The notes beneath the pieces were generated by a model that was not told the DNA's origin, did no database searches, and saw only the letters and a list, made by a program, of their open reading frames with translations. The translations under genes and the position numbers were made by a program. Shown here piece by piece: positions 8,813-20,132 of a stretch of 64,000 nt of DNA. Positions within the stretch are counted from its first letter, which is position 1; each line of letters opens with the position of its first letter. Source of the stretch: Streptomyces mirabilis (GTDB lineage: Bacteria > Actinomycetota > Actinomycetes > Streptomycetales > Streptomycetaceae); NCBI RefSeq assembly GCF_018310535.1, contig NZ_CP074102.1:5580001-5644000 (forward strand), written 5' to 3'.

Positions 8813-10692
8813 CCTCAACGACGAGGCTGACGGTCGCGCAGGCGCTGGTGCGCTTCCTGGCCGCCCAGTACACGGAGCGGGACGGCGAGCGGCGGCGGCT
8901 GATCGGCGCGACCTGGGGCATTTTCGGTCACGGCAACGTCGCCGGACTCGGCCAGGCGCTGATCGAGTACGCCGACGAGATGCCCTACCACCAGGGCCGT
9001 AACGAGCAGTCGATGGTGCACGCGGCGGTCGGCTTCGCCCGCCAGTCCAACCGGCTGTCGGCGCACGCCGTGACCACCTCCATCGGACCCGGCGCCACCA
9101 ACCTCGTCACCGGCGCCGCGCTCGCGACGATCAACCACCTCCCGGTGCTCCTGCTGCCCGGCGACATCTTCGCGACCCGCCCCGCCGACCCGGTCCTCCA
9201 GCAGCTCGAAGTCCCCTACGCGGGAGATGTGTCGGTCAACGACTGTCTGCGCCCGGTGTCGAAGTACTTCGACCGCGTCACCCGGCCCGAGGCGCTGATC
9301 CCGGCCGCCCTGCAGGCCATGCGCGTGCTCACCGACCCGGTCGAGACCGGTGCCGTCACGCTCGCGCTGCCGCAGGACGTGCAGGCGGAGGCGTACGACT
9401 GGCCGGAGGAGTTCTTCCAGGAGCGGACCTGGACCGTGCGCCGTCCGGCGGCCGACGCCTCCGAGCTGGCCGCCGCCGTCACGGCGATCCGTGAGGCCCG
9501 GCGCCCGCTGATCGTCGCGGGCGGCGGGGTCCACCACAGCCGTGCCGAGGACGTGCTCGCCGAACTCGCCGCCGCCACCCGCATCCCCGTCGCCTCCACT
9601 CAGGCGGGCAAGGGATCACTGAAGTGGGACCACCCGCAGGACGTCGGCGGCGTCGGCCACACCGGTACGGCGACCGCGGACGAGCTCGCCCGTACCGCCG
9701 ACCTGGTGATCGGCGTCGGCACCCGCTACACCGACTTCACCACCGCCTCCGGCACCCTCTTCACCGCCTCGAACGTCCGCTTCCTGAACCTCAACATCGC
9801 GCCGTACGACGGTCACAAGCTGTCGGGGATCCCGCTGATCGCGGACGCGCGGGCCGGCCTTGAAGCGCTCACCGAGGCGCTGCTGCTGCACGAGCACCGC
9901 GTCGAGCCCGCGTACGCCACCGAGTACACGGACGACAAGGAGCGCTGGGAGTACCGCGTCGACGCGGCGTACGAGGCCGAGGACATCGACATCCGGCCCA
10001 CCCAGCCGCAGGTCCTCGGCGTCCTCGACGAGGTCGTCACCGAGGACGACATCCTGATCAACGCGGCCGGATCGCTCCCCGGTGACCTGCACAAACTGTG
10101 GCGGGCCCGGTCGCGCGACCAGTACCACGTCGAGTACGGCTACTCGTGCATGGGCTACGAGATCCCGGCCGCGATCGGTGTCCGGATGGCGGCCCCCGAT
10201 CGGCCCGTGTGGGCGCTGGTCGGCGACGGCACCTACCTGATGATGCCGACCGAGATCGTCACCGCCGTGCAGGAGGGCGTCGCGATCAAGGTCCTCATAC
10301 TCCAGAACCACGGATACGCCTCCATCGGCGGCCTCTCCGAGTCCGTGGGCGGCGAGCGGTACGGCACCGCGTACCGCTACCGCTCCGAGGACGGCGCGTA
10401 CACGGGGGCGCCGCTGCCCGTCGACCTCGCCGCCAACGCGGCCAGCCTCGGCATGCGGGTGCTGCGTGCGAAGACCGTCCGTGACCTGCGGGCGGCCCTT
10501 GCCGAGGCGCGCGCCGCGGACACTCCCACATGTGTCTACGTGGAGACCGAAACGGCAGACACAGTGTCGGGCGCGCCCCCGGCCCAAGCCTGGTGGGATG
10601 TACCTGTGGCCGAGACCGCGACCCGATCGTCGGCGGTCAAGGCACGTGAGGAGTACGACCGGCACGTCGCCGCCCGACGCCGCCATCTGTGA
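8809..10692 (+). CDS. iolD: 3D-(3,5/4)-trihydroxycyclohexane-1,2-dione hydrolase IolD
   Basis: A 627-aa thiamine-diphosphate enzyme of the acetolactate-synthase superfamily. N-terminal pyrimidine-binding domain with GNVAGLGQALIEY and the catalytic-Glu region GRNEQSMVHAA, central FAD/NAD-like domain, and C-terminal ThDP/Mg motif GDGTYLMMPTEIVTAVQEG ending with NHGYAS. Known reaction: hydrolytic ring opening of the diketone made by IolE. The frame runs upstream to 8314 inside iolB; the ATG at 8809 (MTSTTRLTVAQAL) is chosen from family alignment and the ATGA overlap. Confidence 0.95.
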   Translation: MTSTTRLTVAQALVRFLAAQYTERDGERRRLIGATWGIFGHGNVAGLGQALIEYADEMPYHQGRNEQSMVHAAVGFARQSNRLSAHAVTTSIGPGATNLVTGAALATINHLPVLLLPGDIFATRPADPVLQQLEVPYAGDVSVNDCLRPVSKYFDRVTRPEALIPAALQAMRVLTDPVETGAVTLALPQDVQAEAYDWPEEFFQERTWTVRRPAADASELAAAVTAIREARRPLIVAGGGVHHSRAEDVLAELAAATRIPVASTQAGKGSLKWDHPQDVGGVGHTGTATADELARTADLVIGVGTRYTDFTTASGTLFTASNVRFLNLNIAPYDGHKLSGIPLIADARAGLEALTEALLLHEHRVEPAYATEYTDDKERWEYRVDAAYEAEDIDIRPTQPQVLGVLDEVVTEDDILINAAGSLPGDLHKLWRARSRDQYHVEYGYSCMGYEIPAAIGVRMAAPDRPVWALVGDGTYLMMPTEIVTAVQEGVAIKVLILQNHGYASIGGLSESVGGERYGTAYRYRSEDGAYTGAPLPVDLAANAASLGMRVLRAKTVRDLRAALAEARAADTPTCVYVETETADTVSGAPPAQAWWDVPVAETATRSSAVKAREEYDRHVAARRRHL

Positions 10693-10706
10693 AGGAGTTT
10701 TTGGCC

Positions 10707-12209
<1,503 letters not shown>

Positions 12210-12220
12210 GCGACCTGCTG

Positions 12221-12253
12221 GTGCCCCGCCCTCCGTCCCGGGGGGCGGGGCAC
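12221..12253 (+). terminator. Rho-independent-type hairpin after the inositol operon
   Basis: GTGCCCCGCC (12221-12230) pairs perfectly with GGCGGGGCAC (12244-12253) around a 13-base loop, 12 bases after the mmsA stop. It lacks a T-run, as is usual for Streptomyces terminators. Confidence 0.7.
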
Positions 12254-12654
12254 CGCCATGCTCGGCTCCACTGTTCGCCAGGCGTCCCGAAGGGCGGACC
12301 AATCCTGGCGAATTTCGAGGTCTCGACTGCGGTTCTCGTCATGAGGTGATGAAACGGATAGCAGAGGCAGTTTGGTGCTGTTGCCTTCGAAAGCAAGGTC
12401 ACACTCCGAAAGGTCTTGATGATTGCAACATGTAGGCGTCGTGGCCTGGGAAAGTGATGTGATCTGCGTCGCTTGACCGGTGCGGATTCCGTAGGTAAAC
12501 GGCCATTGACGCAACGGTTTCCGTCAAGGTTCCATCAACGTCGGGAGCGGACGACGAGATGAACGACGCGAGCCGCCGGAGGCGATAGCGCTCCCGCCCG
12601 AATCACCTGACGCAAGAGTCGTCTTCTGACGCACAAGTCGATCGGAACCGCTTC
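12254..12654. other. Upstream region of the amino-acid permease gene
   Basis: No gene is supported. The DNA is notably lower in GC than its surroundings, as in a regulatory leader. The motif TTGACG ... CGTCAA with a 10-base gap lies near 12506-12527 and could be an operator or -35 region. No riboswitch could be identified by eye. Confidence 0.35.
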
Positions 12655-14064
12655 ATGACCGACACGCTCCGCCCTGTCGAGCAGGCCCTGCCGGACGCCG
12701 CCCCCACGGCCTCCGGGAGCCCCCAAAAGCTCAAGCGTTCCATCGGTATCGTCGGCGGCACCCTGCTGACGCTCTCGTGCGTGACGCCCGCCTCCACGCT
12801 CTTCGTGGTCGTGCCCGACCTGTTCTCGTCCCTCGGCACGGCGACCGCGCTCACCATCGCGATCGGCTCGCTCCTCTGTATAGCCGTGGCGTTCTGCTAC
12901 TCGGAGCTGGGCACCCTCATCCCCAGCGCGGGCGGCGAGTACGCCATGGTGTCGACGATGGCCGGACGACTCGCGGGCTGGCTGGTCTTCGTGCTCTCCC
13001 TCCTCGTCGTCATGATCGTGCCGCCGGTGATCGCGATGGGCACCGCGGACTACCTGGCGCCGATCGTGCATCTCAACCCGTCGATGGCGGGCGCGGGCGT
13101 GATGCTCCTGGCCACCCTCGCGGGCCTGCTCGACCTGCGGGCCAACGCCTGGATCACCGGCGTCTTCCTCGTCCTGGAGGTCATCGCGGCGGCCGTCGTG
13201 GCGGTGCTGGGCTTCACGCACAGCCGGCGTGGCGTCGGCAGCCTCACCTCGATGCAGGTGGCGGGCTCCGGCGGCCACACGGACACCGTGACGGCCATGC
13301 TGGTGGTCTCGGGACTCGCGATCGCCCTCTTCATCACCCAGGGCTTCTCGACCGCGGTCTACCTCTCCGAGGAACTGGAGGACCCGCGCCGCAACGTCGC
13401 CCGTACGGTCCTGGCCACCCTCGCCATCTCGACCGTGATCATCCTCGTCCCGGTCGTCGCGATCACCATGGGCGCCTCGGACCTGTCCGCCCTCACCGGC
13501 GGCGACATCAGCAGCATGGTCACCGCCTGGTCCAACTCCGCCGTCGGCACCTTCGTCAGCCTCTGCGTCGCCCTCGCGATCATCAACGCGGGCATCGTGA
13601 TGGTCATCCAGAACTCCCGGGTGCTGTTCGCCTCCGCCCGTGACAAGGCCTGGCCCGAGCCGATCAACCAGGGCCTTTCCCGCCTCGGCCGCTTCGGCTC
13701 CCCCTGGGTCGCCACCCTCGTGGTGGGCGTCCCCGGCGCCCTCCTCTGCTTCGTCAACCTGGACACCCTGTACGGCGTCACGGGTGTCTCGGTGACGGCC
13801 ATGTACCTGCTCGTCGCGGTCGCCGCCCTGCTCGCCCGGCGCGGCCAGCACCGCCACACCCCGGCCTGGCGCATGCCGCTGTGGCCCGCGATGCCGGTGC
13901 TCCTGATCGCGGTCCTCGCCTACATCCTGAGCCAGCAGGAGATGACCTACCTGCTCTGGACCGGCGGCATCACCGCCGTCGCCACCCTCTACTGGGCCTT
14001 CTACCTCCGCCCGCGCCGCGAGACCCGCTGGCTGGTGTCGATCCCGGAGGACGCCCAGGTCTGA
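12655..14064 (+). CDS. APC-family amino acid permease
   Basis: A 469-aa integral membrane protein with about 12 hydrophobic segments. The first, GGTLLTLSCVTPASTLFVV, carries the family's broken helix. AFCYSELGTLIPSAGGEYA matches the conserved TM2-TM3 loop of amino acid-polyamine-organocation transporters. AVYLSEELEDPRRNVART matches the TM6 region. It should import an amino acid or amine by cation symport; the substrate is not predictable. The 450-base gap and the terminator make it transcriptionally separate from mmsA. The ATG at 12655 gives the normal short cytosolic N-terminus. Confidence 0.9.
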   Translation: MTDTLRPVEQALPDAAPTASGSPQKLKRSIGIVGGTLLTLSCVTPASTLFVVVPDLFSSLGTATALTIAIGSLLCIAVAFCYSELGTLIPSAGGEYAMVSTMAGRLAGWLVFVLSLLVVMIVPPVIAMGTADYLAPIVHLNPSMAGAGVMLLATLAGLLDLRANAWITGVFLVLEVIAAAVVAVLGFTHSRRGVGSLTSMQVAGSGGHTDTVTAMLVVSGLAIALFITQGFSTAVYLSEELEDPRRNVARTVLATLAISTVIILVPVVAITMGASDLSALTGGDISSMVTAWSNSAVGTFVSLCVALAIINAGIVMVIQNSRVLFASARDKAWPEPINQGLSRLGRFGSPWVATLVVGVPGALLCFVNLDTLYGVTGVSVTAMYLLVAVAALLARRGQHRHTPAWRMPLWPAMPVLLIAVLAYILSQQEMTYLLWTGGITAVATLYWAFYLRPRRETRWLVSIPEDAQV

Positions 14065-14236
14065 GCCCTCCGGGGTTCACACGCAGTCCCACGTCACCAC
14101 CGCGCTCGTGAAGATGCCCGAAAGGGCACGTACCACGGGCGCGGTATGCGGGGAGGGCCTCGTACGCCCGGAGGAGGGGCGCGGGTTCAGACCGACGGCT
14201 GCCTTCGTTGTCGGTGGCGGCCCGTACCGTTGACAC

Positions 14237-16894
14237 ATGGATCTTCGACTGCCCCGACTGCGCGGGCCCGCACAGCGAGGACGCCGACGGTGGTTCGCCG
14301 CCGCGGCCGCCGTCGTCGTGCTCGCCGGCGCCGGTACGTGGACCGCTGTCGCCTCGGACGACGGGCCGGCCGTCCACCGCACCGACCGTGTGATGACCAC
14401 GGGCGCCGGGGTGAACATCGACACGTCGTTCTTCACCGCGGGCTCCGGCCGCCGCCCCGCCGTGCTCCTCGGGCACGGCTTCGGCGGCAGCAAGGACGAC
14501 ATGCGGCGGGAGGCGGAGCAACTCGCCCGCGACGGGTACGCGGTGCTGACCTGGTCGGCGCGCGGCTTCGGCCGTTCCACCGGCAAGATCGGGCTGAACG
14601 ATCCCAAGGGCGAGGTCGCCGACGTCTCCAAGCTCATCGACTGGCTGGCCAAGCGGCCCGAGGTCCGGCTCGACAAGAGCGGCGACCCGCGCGTGGGAGT
14701 GGCCGGAGGCTCGTACGGGGGCGCGATCTCCCTGCTGGCCGCCGGGTACGACAAGAGGGTCGACGCGATCGCCCCCTCGATCACGTACTGGAACTTGGCG
14801 GATGCGCTCTTCCCGAACGACGTGTTCAAGAAGCTCTGGGCCGGCATATTCATCAACTCCGGTGGCGGCTGCGGCCATTTCGGGGCGCAGCTGTGCGCGA
14901 TGTACAACCGGGTGGCGGAGTCGGGGAAGCCGGACGCCCAGGCGCGCGCTCTGCTGGAGCAACGCTCGCCGTCCGCCGTCGGCGACCGCATCAAGGTGCC
15001 CACCCTCATCCTGCAGGGCCAGACCGACTCCCTCTTCCCGCTGGGCCAGGCTGACGCGATGGCCAAGGCGATCAGGGCCAACGGCGCGCCCGTGGACGTC
15101 GACTGGATCGCCGGCGGGCACGACGGCGGCAACCCGGAGTCGAGCCGCGTCGAGGCCCGTGTCGGCTCCTGGTTCGACCGCTATCTGAAGGACGACAAGA
15201 ACGCCGACACCGGTCCCGCCTTCCGCGTCACCCGCACCGGCGGCATCGACTCCACCGACGGCGCCGCGCAGTTGCGGGGCGCGAGCGGAGACGTCTACCC
15301 CGGCCTGGAGAGCGGCGAGCACACCATCGCGCTGAGCGACGGCCGACGCGAGCAGACCTTCCAGAATCCCGCGGGCGCGAGTCCGCCCGCGATCTCCGCC
15401 CTCCCTGGGATCGGCGGCACCGGCGGCCTGTCCCAGCTGTCCGCGCTCGGGCTCGGGGTGTCCCTCGACTTCCCGGGCCAGTACGCGCAGTTCGACTCCT
15501 CGGCACTCCGCGGCGACCTGCGGATCACCGGGTCGCCGACCGTGACCGTTCACGTCCGGTCGAGCACCGACGACGCGGTCCTCTTCGGGAAGGTGTACGA
15601 CGTCGGGCCGGGCGGCACCCAGCAGGTACTGCCCTCGCAGCTGGTGGCGCCCGTGCGGGTGACCGGCGCCAAGGCGGGCAAGGACGTCAAGATCGTGCTG
15701 CCCGCGATCGACCACGACGTCCAGAAGGGCCATCGGCTGCGCCTGGTCCTCGCCTCGACGGACCTCGGCTACGCCTCACCGGCGGCCCCGGCGACGTACA
15801 CGGTCTCCCTGAAGAGCGACCTGCACGTGCCCACCGCACCCGGCGTGAAGACCGCCGCCGCCGTGCTGCCCTCATGGGTGTGGTGGCTGCCCCTGGCCGG
15901 CGCGCTGGCCGCCGCCGCACTCCTGCTGACCGGCCGTCGTCGTACGGCTCCGGTCGCGCCCGACCCCGAGCTCGCCGAAGTCCCGCTCCAGATCACCGAC
16001 CTGAGCAAGCGGTACGCGAAGTCGGCGGACCGGTACGCGGTACGGGACCTGTCGTTCCGTGTGGAGAAGGGCCAGGTCCTGGGCCTGCTGGGGCCGAACG
16101 GCGCGGGCAAGACGACCACGCTGCGCATGCTGATGGGCCTCATCAAGCCCGACGGCGGCGAGATCCGCGTCTTCGGGCACGCGATCCGGCCGGGCGCCCC
16201 GGTGCTCTCCCGGGTCGGGGCGTTCGTCGAGGGCGCGGGCTTCCTGCCGCACCTCTCGGGCCGCGAGAACCTGGAGCTGTACTGGCAGGCGACGGGCCGT
16301 CCGGCCGAGGACGCCCACATGGAGGAGGCGCTGGAGATCGCGGGCCTGGGCGACGCGCTGGCCCGCGCGGTCCGCACCTACTCCCAGGGCATGCGCCAGC
16401 GCCTGGCCATCGCCCAGGCGATGCTGGGCCTCCCGGACCTCCTCATCCTCGACGAACCGACCAACGGTCTCGACCCGCCCCAGATCCGCGAGATGCGCGA
16501 GGTCATGATCCGCTACGCCGCCGCGGGCCGCACGGTCATCGTCTCCAGCCACCTGCTGGCCGAGGTCGAGCAGTCCTGCACCCACCTGGTGGTCATGGAC
16601 CGCGGCCGGCTCATCCAGGCCGGCCCGGTGAGCGAGATCGTCGGCTCCGGCGACACCCTCCTCGTCGGTACGGGCGCGCCCGTGGAGGGGCCGGTCGTCG
16701 AGAAGGTCGGCGCGCTGCCCGGCGTTGCCTCGGCCGTCGCCGCCGAGGGCGGGCTGCTGGTCCGCCTCGACGAGGGCGGCAGCGCCGAGCGCCTGCTCGT
16801 GGAGCTCGTACGACTGGAAGTCCCCGTGCGGTCGGTGGGCCCCCACCGACGGCTGGAGGACGCGTTCCTCACCCTGATCGGAGGTGCCGCATGA
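14237..16894 (+). CDS. Fusion protein: membrane-anchored S15/CocE-like alpha/beta hydrolase joined to an ABC ATPase
   Basis: An 885-aa two-part protein. Residues about 19-41 form an N-terminal membrane anchor. Residues 55-540 form an alpha/beta hydrolase of X-Pro dipeptidyl-peptidase/CocE type with nucleophile Ser159 (GGSYGG), Asp264 (QGQTDS), His295 (GGHDGG) and a C-terminal jelly-roll. A second membrane helix lies at about 544-566 (SWVWWLPLAGALAAAALLL). Residues 585-885 form an ABC-2-type ATPase with Walker A GPNGAGKTT (from residue 619), YSQGMRQRLAIAQA signature and LLILDEPTNGLDPP. Implied topology: hydrolase outside, ATPase inside. The next gene, overlapping by ATGA, is its permease. No break separates the two domains. 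Confidence 0.88.
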   Translation: MDLRLPRLRGPAQRGRRRWFAAAAAVVVLAGAGTWTAVASDDGPAVHRTDRVMTTGAGVNIDTSFFTAGSGRRPAVLLGHGFGGSKDDMRREAEQLARDGYAVLTWSARGFGRSTGKIGLNDPKGEVADVSKLIDWLAKRPEVRLDKSGDPRVGVAGGSYGGAISLLAAGYDKRVDAIAPSITYWNLADALFPNDVFKKLWAGIFINSGGGCGHFGAQLCAMYNRVAESGKPDAQARALLEQRSPSAVGDRIKVPTLILQGQTDSLFPLGQADAMAKAIRANGAPVDVDWIAGGHDGGNPESSRVEARVGSWFDRYLKDDKNADTGPAFRVTRTGGIDSTDGAAQLRGASGDVYPGLESGEHTIALSDGRREQTFQNPAGASPPAISALPGIGGTGGLSQLSALGLGVSLDFPGQYAQFDSSALRGDLRITGSPTVTVHVRSSTDDAVLFGKVYDVGPGGTQQVLPSQLVAPVRVTGAKAGKDVKIVLPAIDHDVQKGHRLRLVLASTDLGYASPAAPATYTVSLKSDLHVPTAPGVKTAAAVLPSWVWWLPLAGALAAAALLLTGRRRTAPVAPDPELAEVPLQITDLSKRYAKSADRYAVRDLSFRVEKGQVLGLLGPNGAGKTTTLRMLMGLIKPDGGEIRVFGHAIRPGAPVLSRVGAFVEGAGFLPHLSGRENLELYWQATGRPAEDAHMEEALEIAGLGDALARAVRTYSQGMRQRLAIAQAMLGLPDLLILDEPTNGLDPPQIREMREVMIRYAAAGRTVIVSSHLLAEVEQSCTHLVVMDRGRLIQAGPVSEIVGSGDTLLVGTGAPVEGPVVEKVGALPGVASAVAAEGGLLVRLDEGGSAERLLVELVRLEVPVRSVGPHRRLEDAFLTLIGGAA

Positions 16895-17754
16895 GCACGC
16901 TCGTCGAACGGGCCGAGACGGCGGACGGGTACCGGGCACGGCACACGCTGCCGCTCCGCGTCGAGCTGCTGCGGCAGTTGAAGCGGCGCCGCACGCTCGT
17001 CATGGGCGCGATCCTCGCGGTGCTGCCCTTCGTGCTCGTCGTCGCCTTCGCGATCGGCGGTGACCCGGGCTCGCGCAACGGGCAGGTCACCCTGATGGAC
17101 ACGGCGACCGCGTCGGGCGCCAACTTCGCCGCGGTGAACCTCTTCGTCTCCGCGGGCTTCCTCCTGGTCATCCCCGTCGCGCTGTTCTGCGGGGACACGA
17201 TCGCCTCCGAGGCGAGCTGGTCCTCGCTGCGCTATCTGCTCGCGGCCCCCGTGCCGCGGGCCCGGCTGCTGTGGTCCAAGCTCACCGTCGCGCTGGGCCT
17301 CAGCCTCGCCGCGATGGTGCTGCTGCCGATCGTCGCGATCGCGGTGGGCACGGCGGCATACGGCTGGGGGCCGCTGGAGATCCCCACCGGTGGCGCGCTC
17401 TCGGCGGGCACCGCGGCCCAGCGGCTCCTCGCGGTCATCGCGTACGTCTTCGTGTCCCAACTGGTGACGGCGGGGCTCGCGTTCTGGCTGTCCACCAAGA
17501 CGGACGCACCCCTGGGCGCGGTCGGCGGCGCGGTCGGCCTGACGATCGTGGGGAACGTCCTGGACGCGGTCACCGCCCTCGGCCACTGGCGCGACTTCCT
17601 GCCCGCGCACTGGCAGTTCGCCTGGGCCGATGCCATCCAGCCCAACCCGGAGTGGGGCGGCATGATCCAGGGCACCGCGATTTCGATAACGTACGCCCTC
17701 GTCCTGTTCGCCCTGGCCTTCCGGGGTTTCCGGCGCAAGGACATCGTGTCGTAG
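16891..17754 (+). CDS. ABC-2 type transporter permease
   Basis: A 287-aa integral membrane protein with six predicted helices, for example MGAILAVLPFVLVVAFAIGG, FVSAGFLLVIPVALFCGD and the C-terminal ISITYALVLFALAFRGF. The cytosolic motif IASEASWSSLRYLLAAPVPR is typical of ABC-2 permeases, preceding a large helical domain. Its ATG overlaps the stop of the hydrolase-ATPase fusion (ATGA), which almost certainly supplies its ATPase. The exported substrate is unknown. The start at 16891 was chosen from the overlap and the GGAGGTG ribosome-binding site; the frame is spuriously open further upstream. Confidence 0.88.
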   Translation: MSTLVERAETADGYRARHTLPLRVELLRQLKRRRTLVMGAILAVLPFVLVVAFAIGGDPGSRNGQVTLMDTATASGANFAAVNLFVSAGFLLVIPVALFCGDTIASEASWSSLRYLLAAPVPRARLLWSKLTVALGLSLAAMVLLPIVAIAVGTAAYGWGPLEIPTGGALSAGTAAQRLLAVIAYVFVSQLVTAGLAFWLSTKTDAPLGAVGGAVGLTIVGNVLDAVTALGHWRDFLPAHWQFAWADAIQPNPEWGGMIQGTAISITYALVLFALAFRGFRRKDIVS

Positions 17755-17928
17755 ATCTCCGGAGCGTCACCTACCGGTCTCGACGACCGCCCTTCGTGGC
17801 CGCTTCGAGATCCATCCGCAACGCTCCGTAGCGCACATCCGGGCCCCCTCGGGCGTCACAGTCACAGACGTCGGCCCAAGGACGTCGGCAGACAGCCGGC
17901 GGACAGGCGACTCACCGAGGGGGCACGG

Positions 17929-19533
17929 ATGACACGGACGGGGAACGACGAGCACACAGGGCGACCGTGGCGGCGGCCGAGCACCGGGCGACGGCGGCGA
18001 CCGGTCGCCATCCTGATCGGCCTGACGCTCGCGAGCGGCCTGCTCCTCACCGGCTGCGGTGCGGGCGAGAGCAACGGCTCCTCGACGGACGGTTCGAACA
18101 AGTCCGGCGGACGCGGGTTCCCGCAGCCCGCCCCGAACCGGACCTCCGGGACCTCCCAGGGCGAACAGAAGGACACGCCGACGGGCGACGCGAGCCGCGA
18201 GTTCGCGCCGTCCCCCGACTACCTCTCCACCTTCGCCCTCGACGTGGACACTGCCTCGTATGGCTACGCCCGCCGCGCCCTCGCCGACGGCCGGCTGCCC
18301 GACGCGTCGACCGTCCGCCCCGAGGAGTTCGTCAACAGCTTCCGGCAGGACTACCGGCGCCCCGACGGCAACGGCTTCTCGGTCACCGTCGACGGCGCCC
18401 GCACCCGGGAGAAGGGCTGGTCGCTGGTCCGCGTCGGCCTCGCCACCCGCGACGCCGCCCAGAGCGGCGAACGCCCGCCCGCCGCCCTCACCTTCGTCAT
18501 CGACATCTCCGGCTCCATGGGCGAGCCCGGCCGACTCGACCTCGCCAAGGACGCCCTCGGCGTGATGACGGACCGGCTGCGCGACGACGACTCGATAGCC
18601 GTGGTCACCTTCAGCGACGAGGCCCGGACCGTGCTCCCGATGACCCGCCTCGGCCACCACCGCGGCCGCATCTACTCCGTGATCAGGGGACTGGAACCGA
18701 CGGAGTCGACCAACCTCGGCGCGGGCGTGCGCACCGGGTACGCCACGGCCGTCGAGGGTCTGCGCGAGGGCGCCACCAACCGCGTCGTGCTGATCTCCGA
18801 CGCCCTCGCCAACACCGGCGAGACCGACGCGGACGCCATCCTCGAGAACATCTCCACCGCCCGTCGCGAACACGGCATCACCCTCTTCGGTGTCGGTGTG
18901 GGCAGCGAGTACGGCGACGCCCTCATGGAGCGCCTCGCCGACAAGGGCGACGGCCACACGACGTACGTCTCGACCCTCGAGGACGCCCGCAAGGTCTTCT
19001 GCGAGCAACTCCCGCAGAACATCGACCTCACGGCCCGCGACGCCAAGGCACAGGTCGCCTTCGACCCGGAGACCGTCGAGCAGTTCCGGCTGATCGGATA
19101 CGACGACCGTCAGGTCGCCGACGAGGACTTCCGCAACGACCGGGTGGACGGCGGCGAGATCGGCCCCGGCCACACGGTCACCGCCCTCTACGCGGTCCGC
19201 ACCAGGCCCGGCGCCTCCGGCCACCTCGCCACCGCGAGCGTCCGCTGGCTCGACCCCGACACCCGCGCCCCGCACGAGGAGTCCGGCCAACTGGAGACCG
19301 GCTCCCTCGACAAGGACCTGTGGACCTCCTCCACCCGCCTCCAGGTCGACGCCGTGGCCGCGTACTTCGCCGACGACCTGCGCACGGGCGACGACAACAG
19401 GAGCCCGCTCCCCGGCGCCCTCCCGCTGGGCGAACTCGCCGACCGCGCACACCGGGTGGCGACCGCCGCGGAGGACAAGGCGGTGGACGACCTGGCGGAC
19501 TCGGTGGAGCGGGCGAGTGGACTCATGGGATAG
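17929..19533 (+). CDS. Lipoprotein with von Willebrand factor A domain (YfbK-like)
   Basis: A 534-aa protein with a long basic N-terminus, a hydrophobic segment and lipobox LLTGC (Cys43), so exported and lipid-anchored. Residues about 90-185 match the VWA-associated N-terminal region (FALDVDTASYGYARR). The VWA domain follows, with MIDAS DISGSMG near residue 190, TNLGAGVRTGY and LISDALANTGETD. The C-terminal third has the YfbK-type extension ending in the conserved RAHRVATAAEDKAVDDL. VWA domains bind protein partners through Mg2+. Function is unknown. It starts 174 bases after the ABC permease and may be independent. Confidence 0.88.
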   Translation: MTRTGNDEHTGRPWRRPSTGRRRRPVAILIGLTLASGLLLTGCGAGESNGSSTDGSNKSGGRGFPQPAPNRTSGTSQGEQKDTPTGDASREFAPSPDYLSTFALDVDTASYGYARRALADGRLPDASTVRPEEFVNSFRQDYRRPDGNGFSVTVDGARTREKGWSLVRVGLATRDAAQSGERPPAALTFVIDISGSMGEPGRLDLAKDALGVMTDRLRDDDSIAVVTFSDEARTVLPMTRLGHHRGRIYSVIRGLEPTESTNLGAGVRTGYATAVEGLREGATNRVVLISDALANTGETDADAILENISTARREHGITLFGVGVGSEYGDALMERLADKGDGHTTYVSTLEDARKVFCEQLPQNIDLTARDAKAQVAFDPETVEQFRLIGYDDRQVADEDFRNDRVDGGEIGPGHTVTALYAVRTRPGASGHLATASVRWLDPDTRAPHEESGQLETGSLDKDLWTSSTRLQVDAVAAYFADDLRTGDDNRSPLPGALPLGELADRAHRVATAAEDKAVDDLADSVERASGLMG

Positions 19534-19724
19534 CGGTGGCGGTAAGGACTTGGCGACCGTATGCGGCGTACTGGCCGGGCCCGGAGTCCCTGCGCGTCCC
19601 GAGAACGCCACCAGCGCCGGCTCCCCGTCGACCGCAAGCTCAACCCGCTACACCAAGAGGACCAGCGAGTACGCGAAGAGCGGGCCGCCGAGGTGCTCGG
19701 CGGCCCGCTCTCGCGGTGCTGGGA

Positions 19725-20132
19725 TCAGCTGTTGTTCGTGCCGTTGCCCGACAGGACCGGGATGTCGTCCAGGATGTGCGAGAGCGGTTCGTCGCCCTTG
19801 GCCTGGGTGGAGTTCTCGACGCACTGCTGGTTCTGCGGGGCCGACAGGACCGGGATGTCCTGGACGGCGATCGGGACGACGCCGACGAGCGAGCCCACGT
19901 TGGCCTTCGCGGGCAGGCCGACGCAGGGCTTGTTCAGCGAGCCCTGGATGAGCGCCATCTGCGGGCTCATGCTGCCGTAGGTCGCCGAGTTGCCGAACGA
20001 CTGCGAGGCGCCGTATCCGCTGACGGACGTCGTGCCACCGTCGTCGCCGATCGCCAGGGCCTGGGGGGCGGCCGCGGCCGAGATACCGGCGACAGAAGCG
20101 GCGATAGCCGCGGTTGCCCACAGCTTCTTCAT
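19725..20132 (-). CDS. Rodlin (RdlA/RdlB-type spore-sheath protein)
   Basis: A 135-aa secreted protein. Signal peptide [19 protein letters not shown], cleaved near APQALA. The mature part has the rodlin pattern: [40 protein letters not shown], and a repeated [20 protein letters not shown] / IPVLSGNG. Two cysteines are present. Known role of rodlins: organising chaplin fibrils into rodlets on aerial hyphae and spores. GAAGGGA sits a correct distance from the second ATG (20132), which is preferred over the one at 20138. The gene is tandem with another intact rodlin, same strand. Confidence 0.93.
   Translation of the reverse strand: MKKLWATAAIAASVAGISAAAAPQALAIGDDGGTTSVSGYGASQSFGNSATYGSMSPQMALIQGSLNKPCVGLPAKANVGSLVGVVPIAVQDIPVLSAPQNQQCVENSTQAKGDEPLSHILDDIPVLSGNGTNNS

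Noticed and set aside
13970..15733. 587-aa open frame antisense to the hydrolase-ABC fusion
   Set aside because: Same GC-driven shadow effect, no recognisable domain, no ribosome-binding site.
14237..16894. Possibility that the hydrolase and ABC domains are two genes
   Set aside because: The frame is continuous, a membrane helix links the domains, and no ribosome-binding site with start codon lies at the junction.
17767..19611. 614-aa open frame antisense to the VWA lipoprotein gene
   Set aside because: High-GC DNA gives long open frames opposite real genes; this one has Asp/Gly/Val/Arg-skewed composition, no domain, and lies opposite a clear lipoprotein gene.
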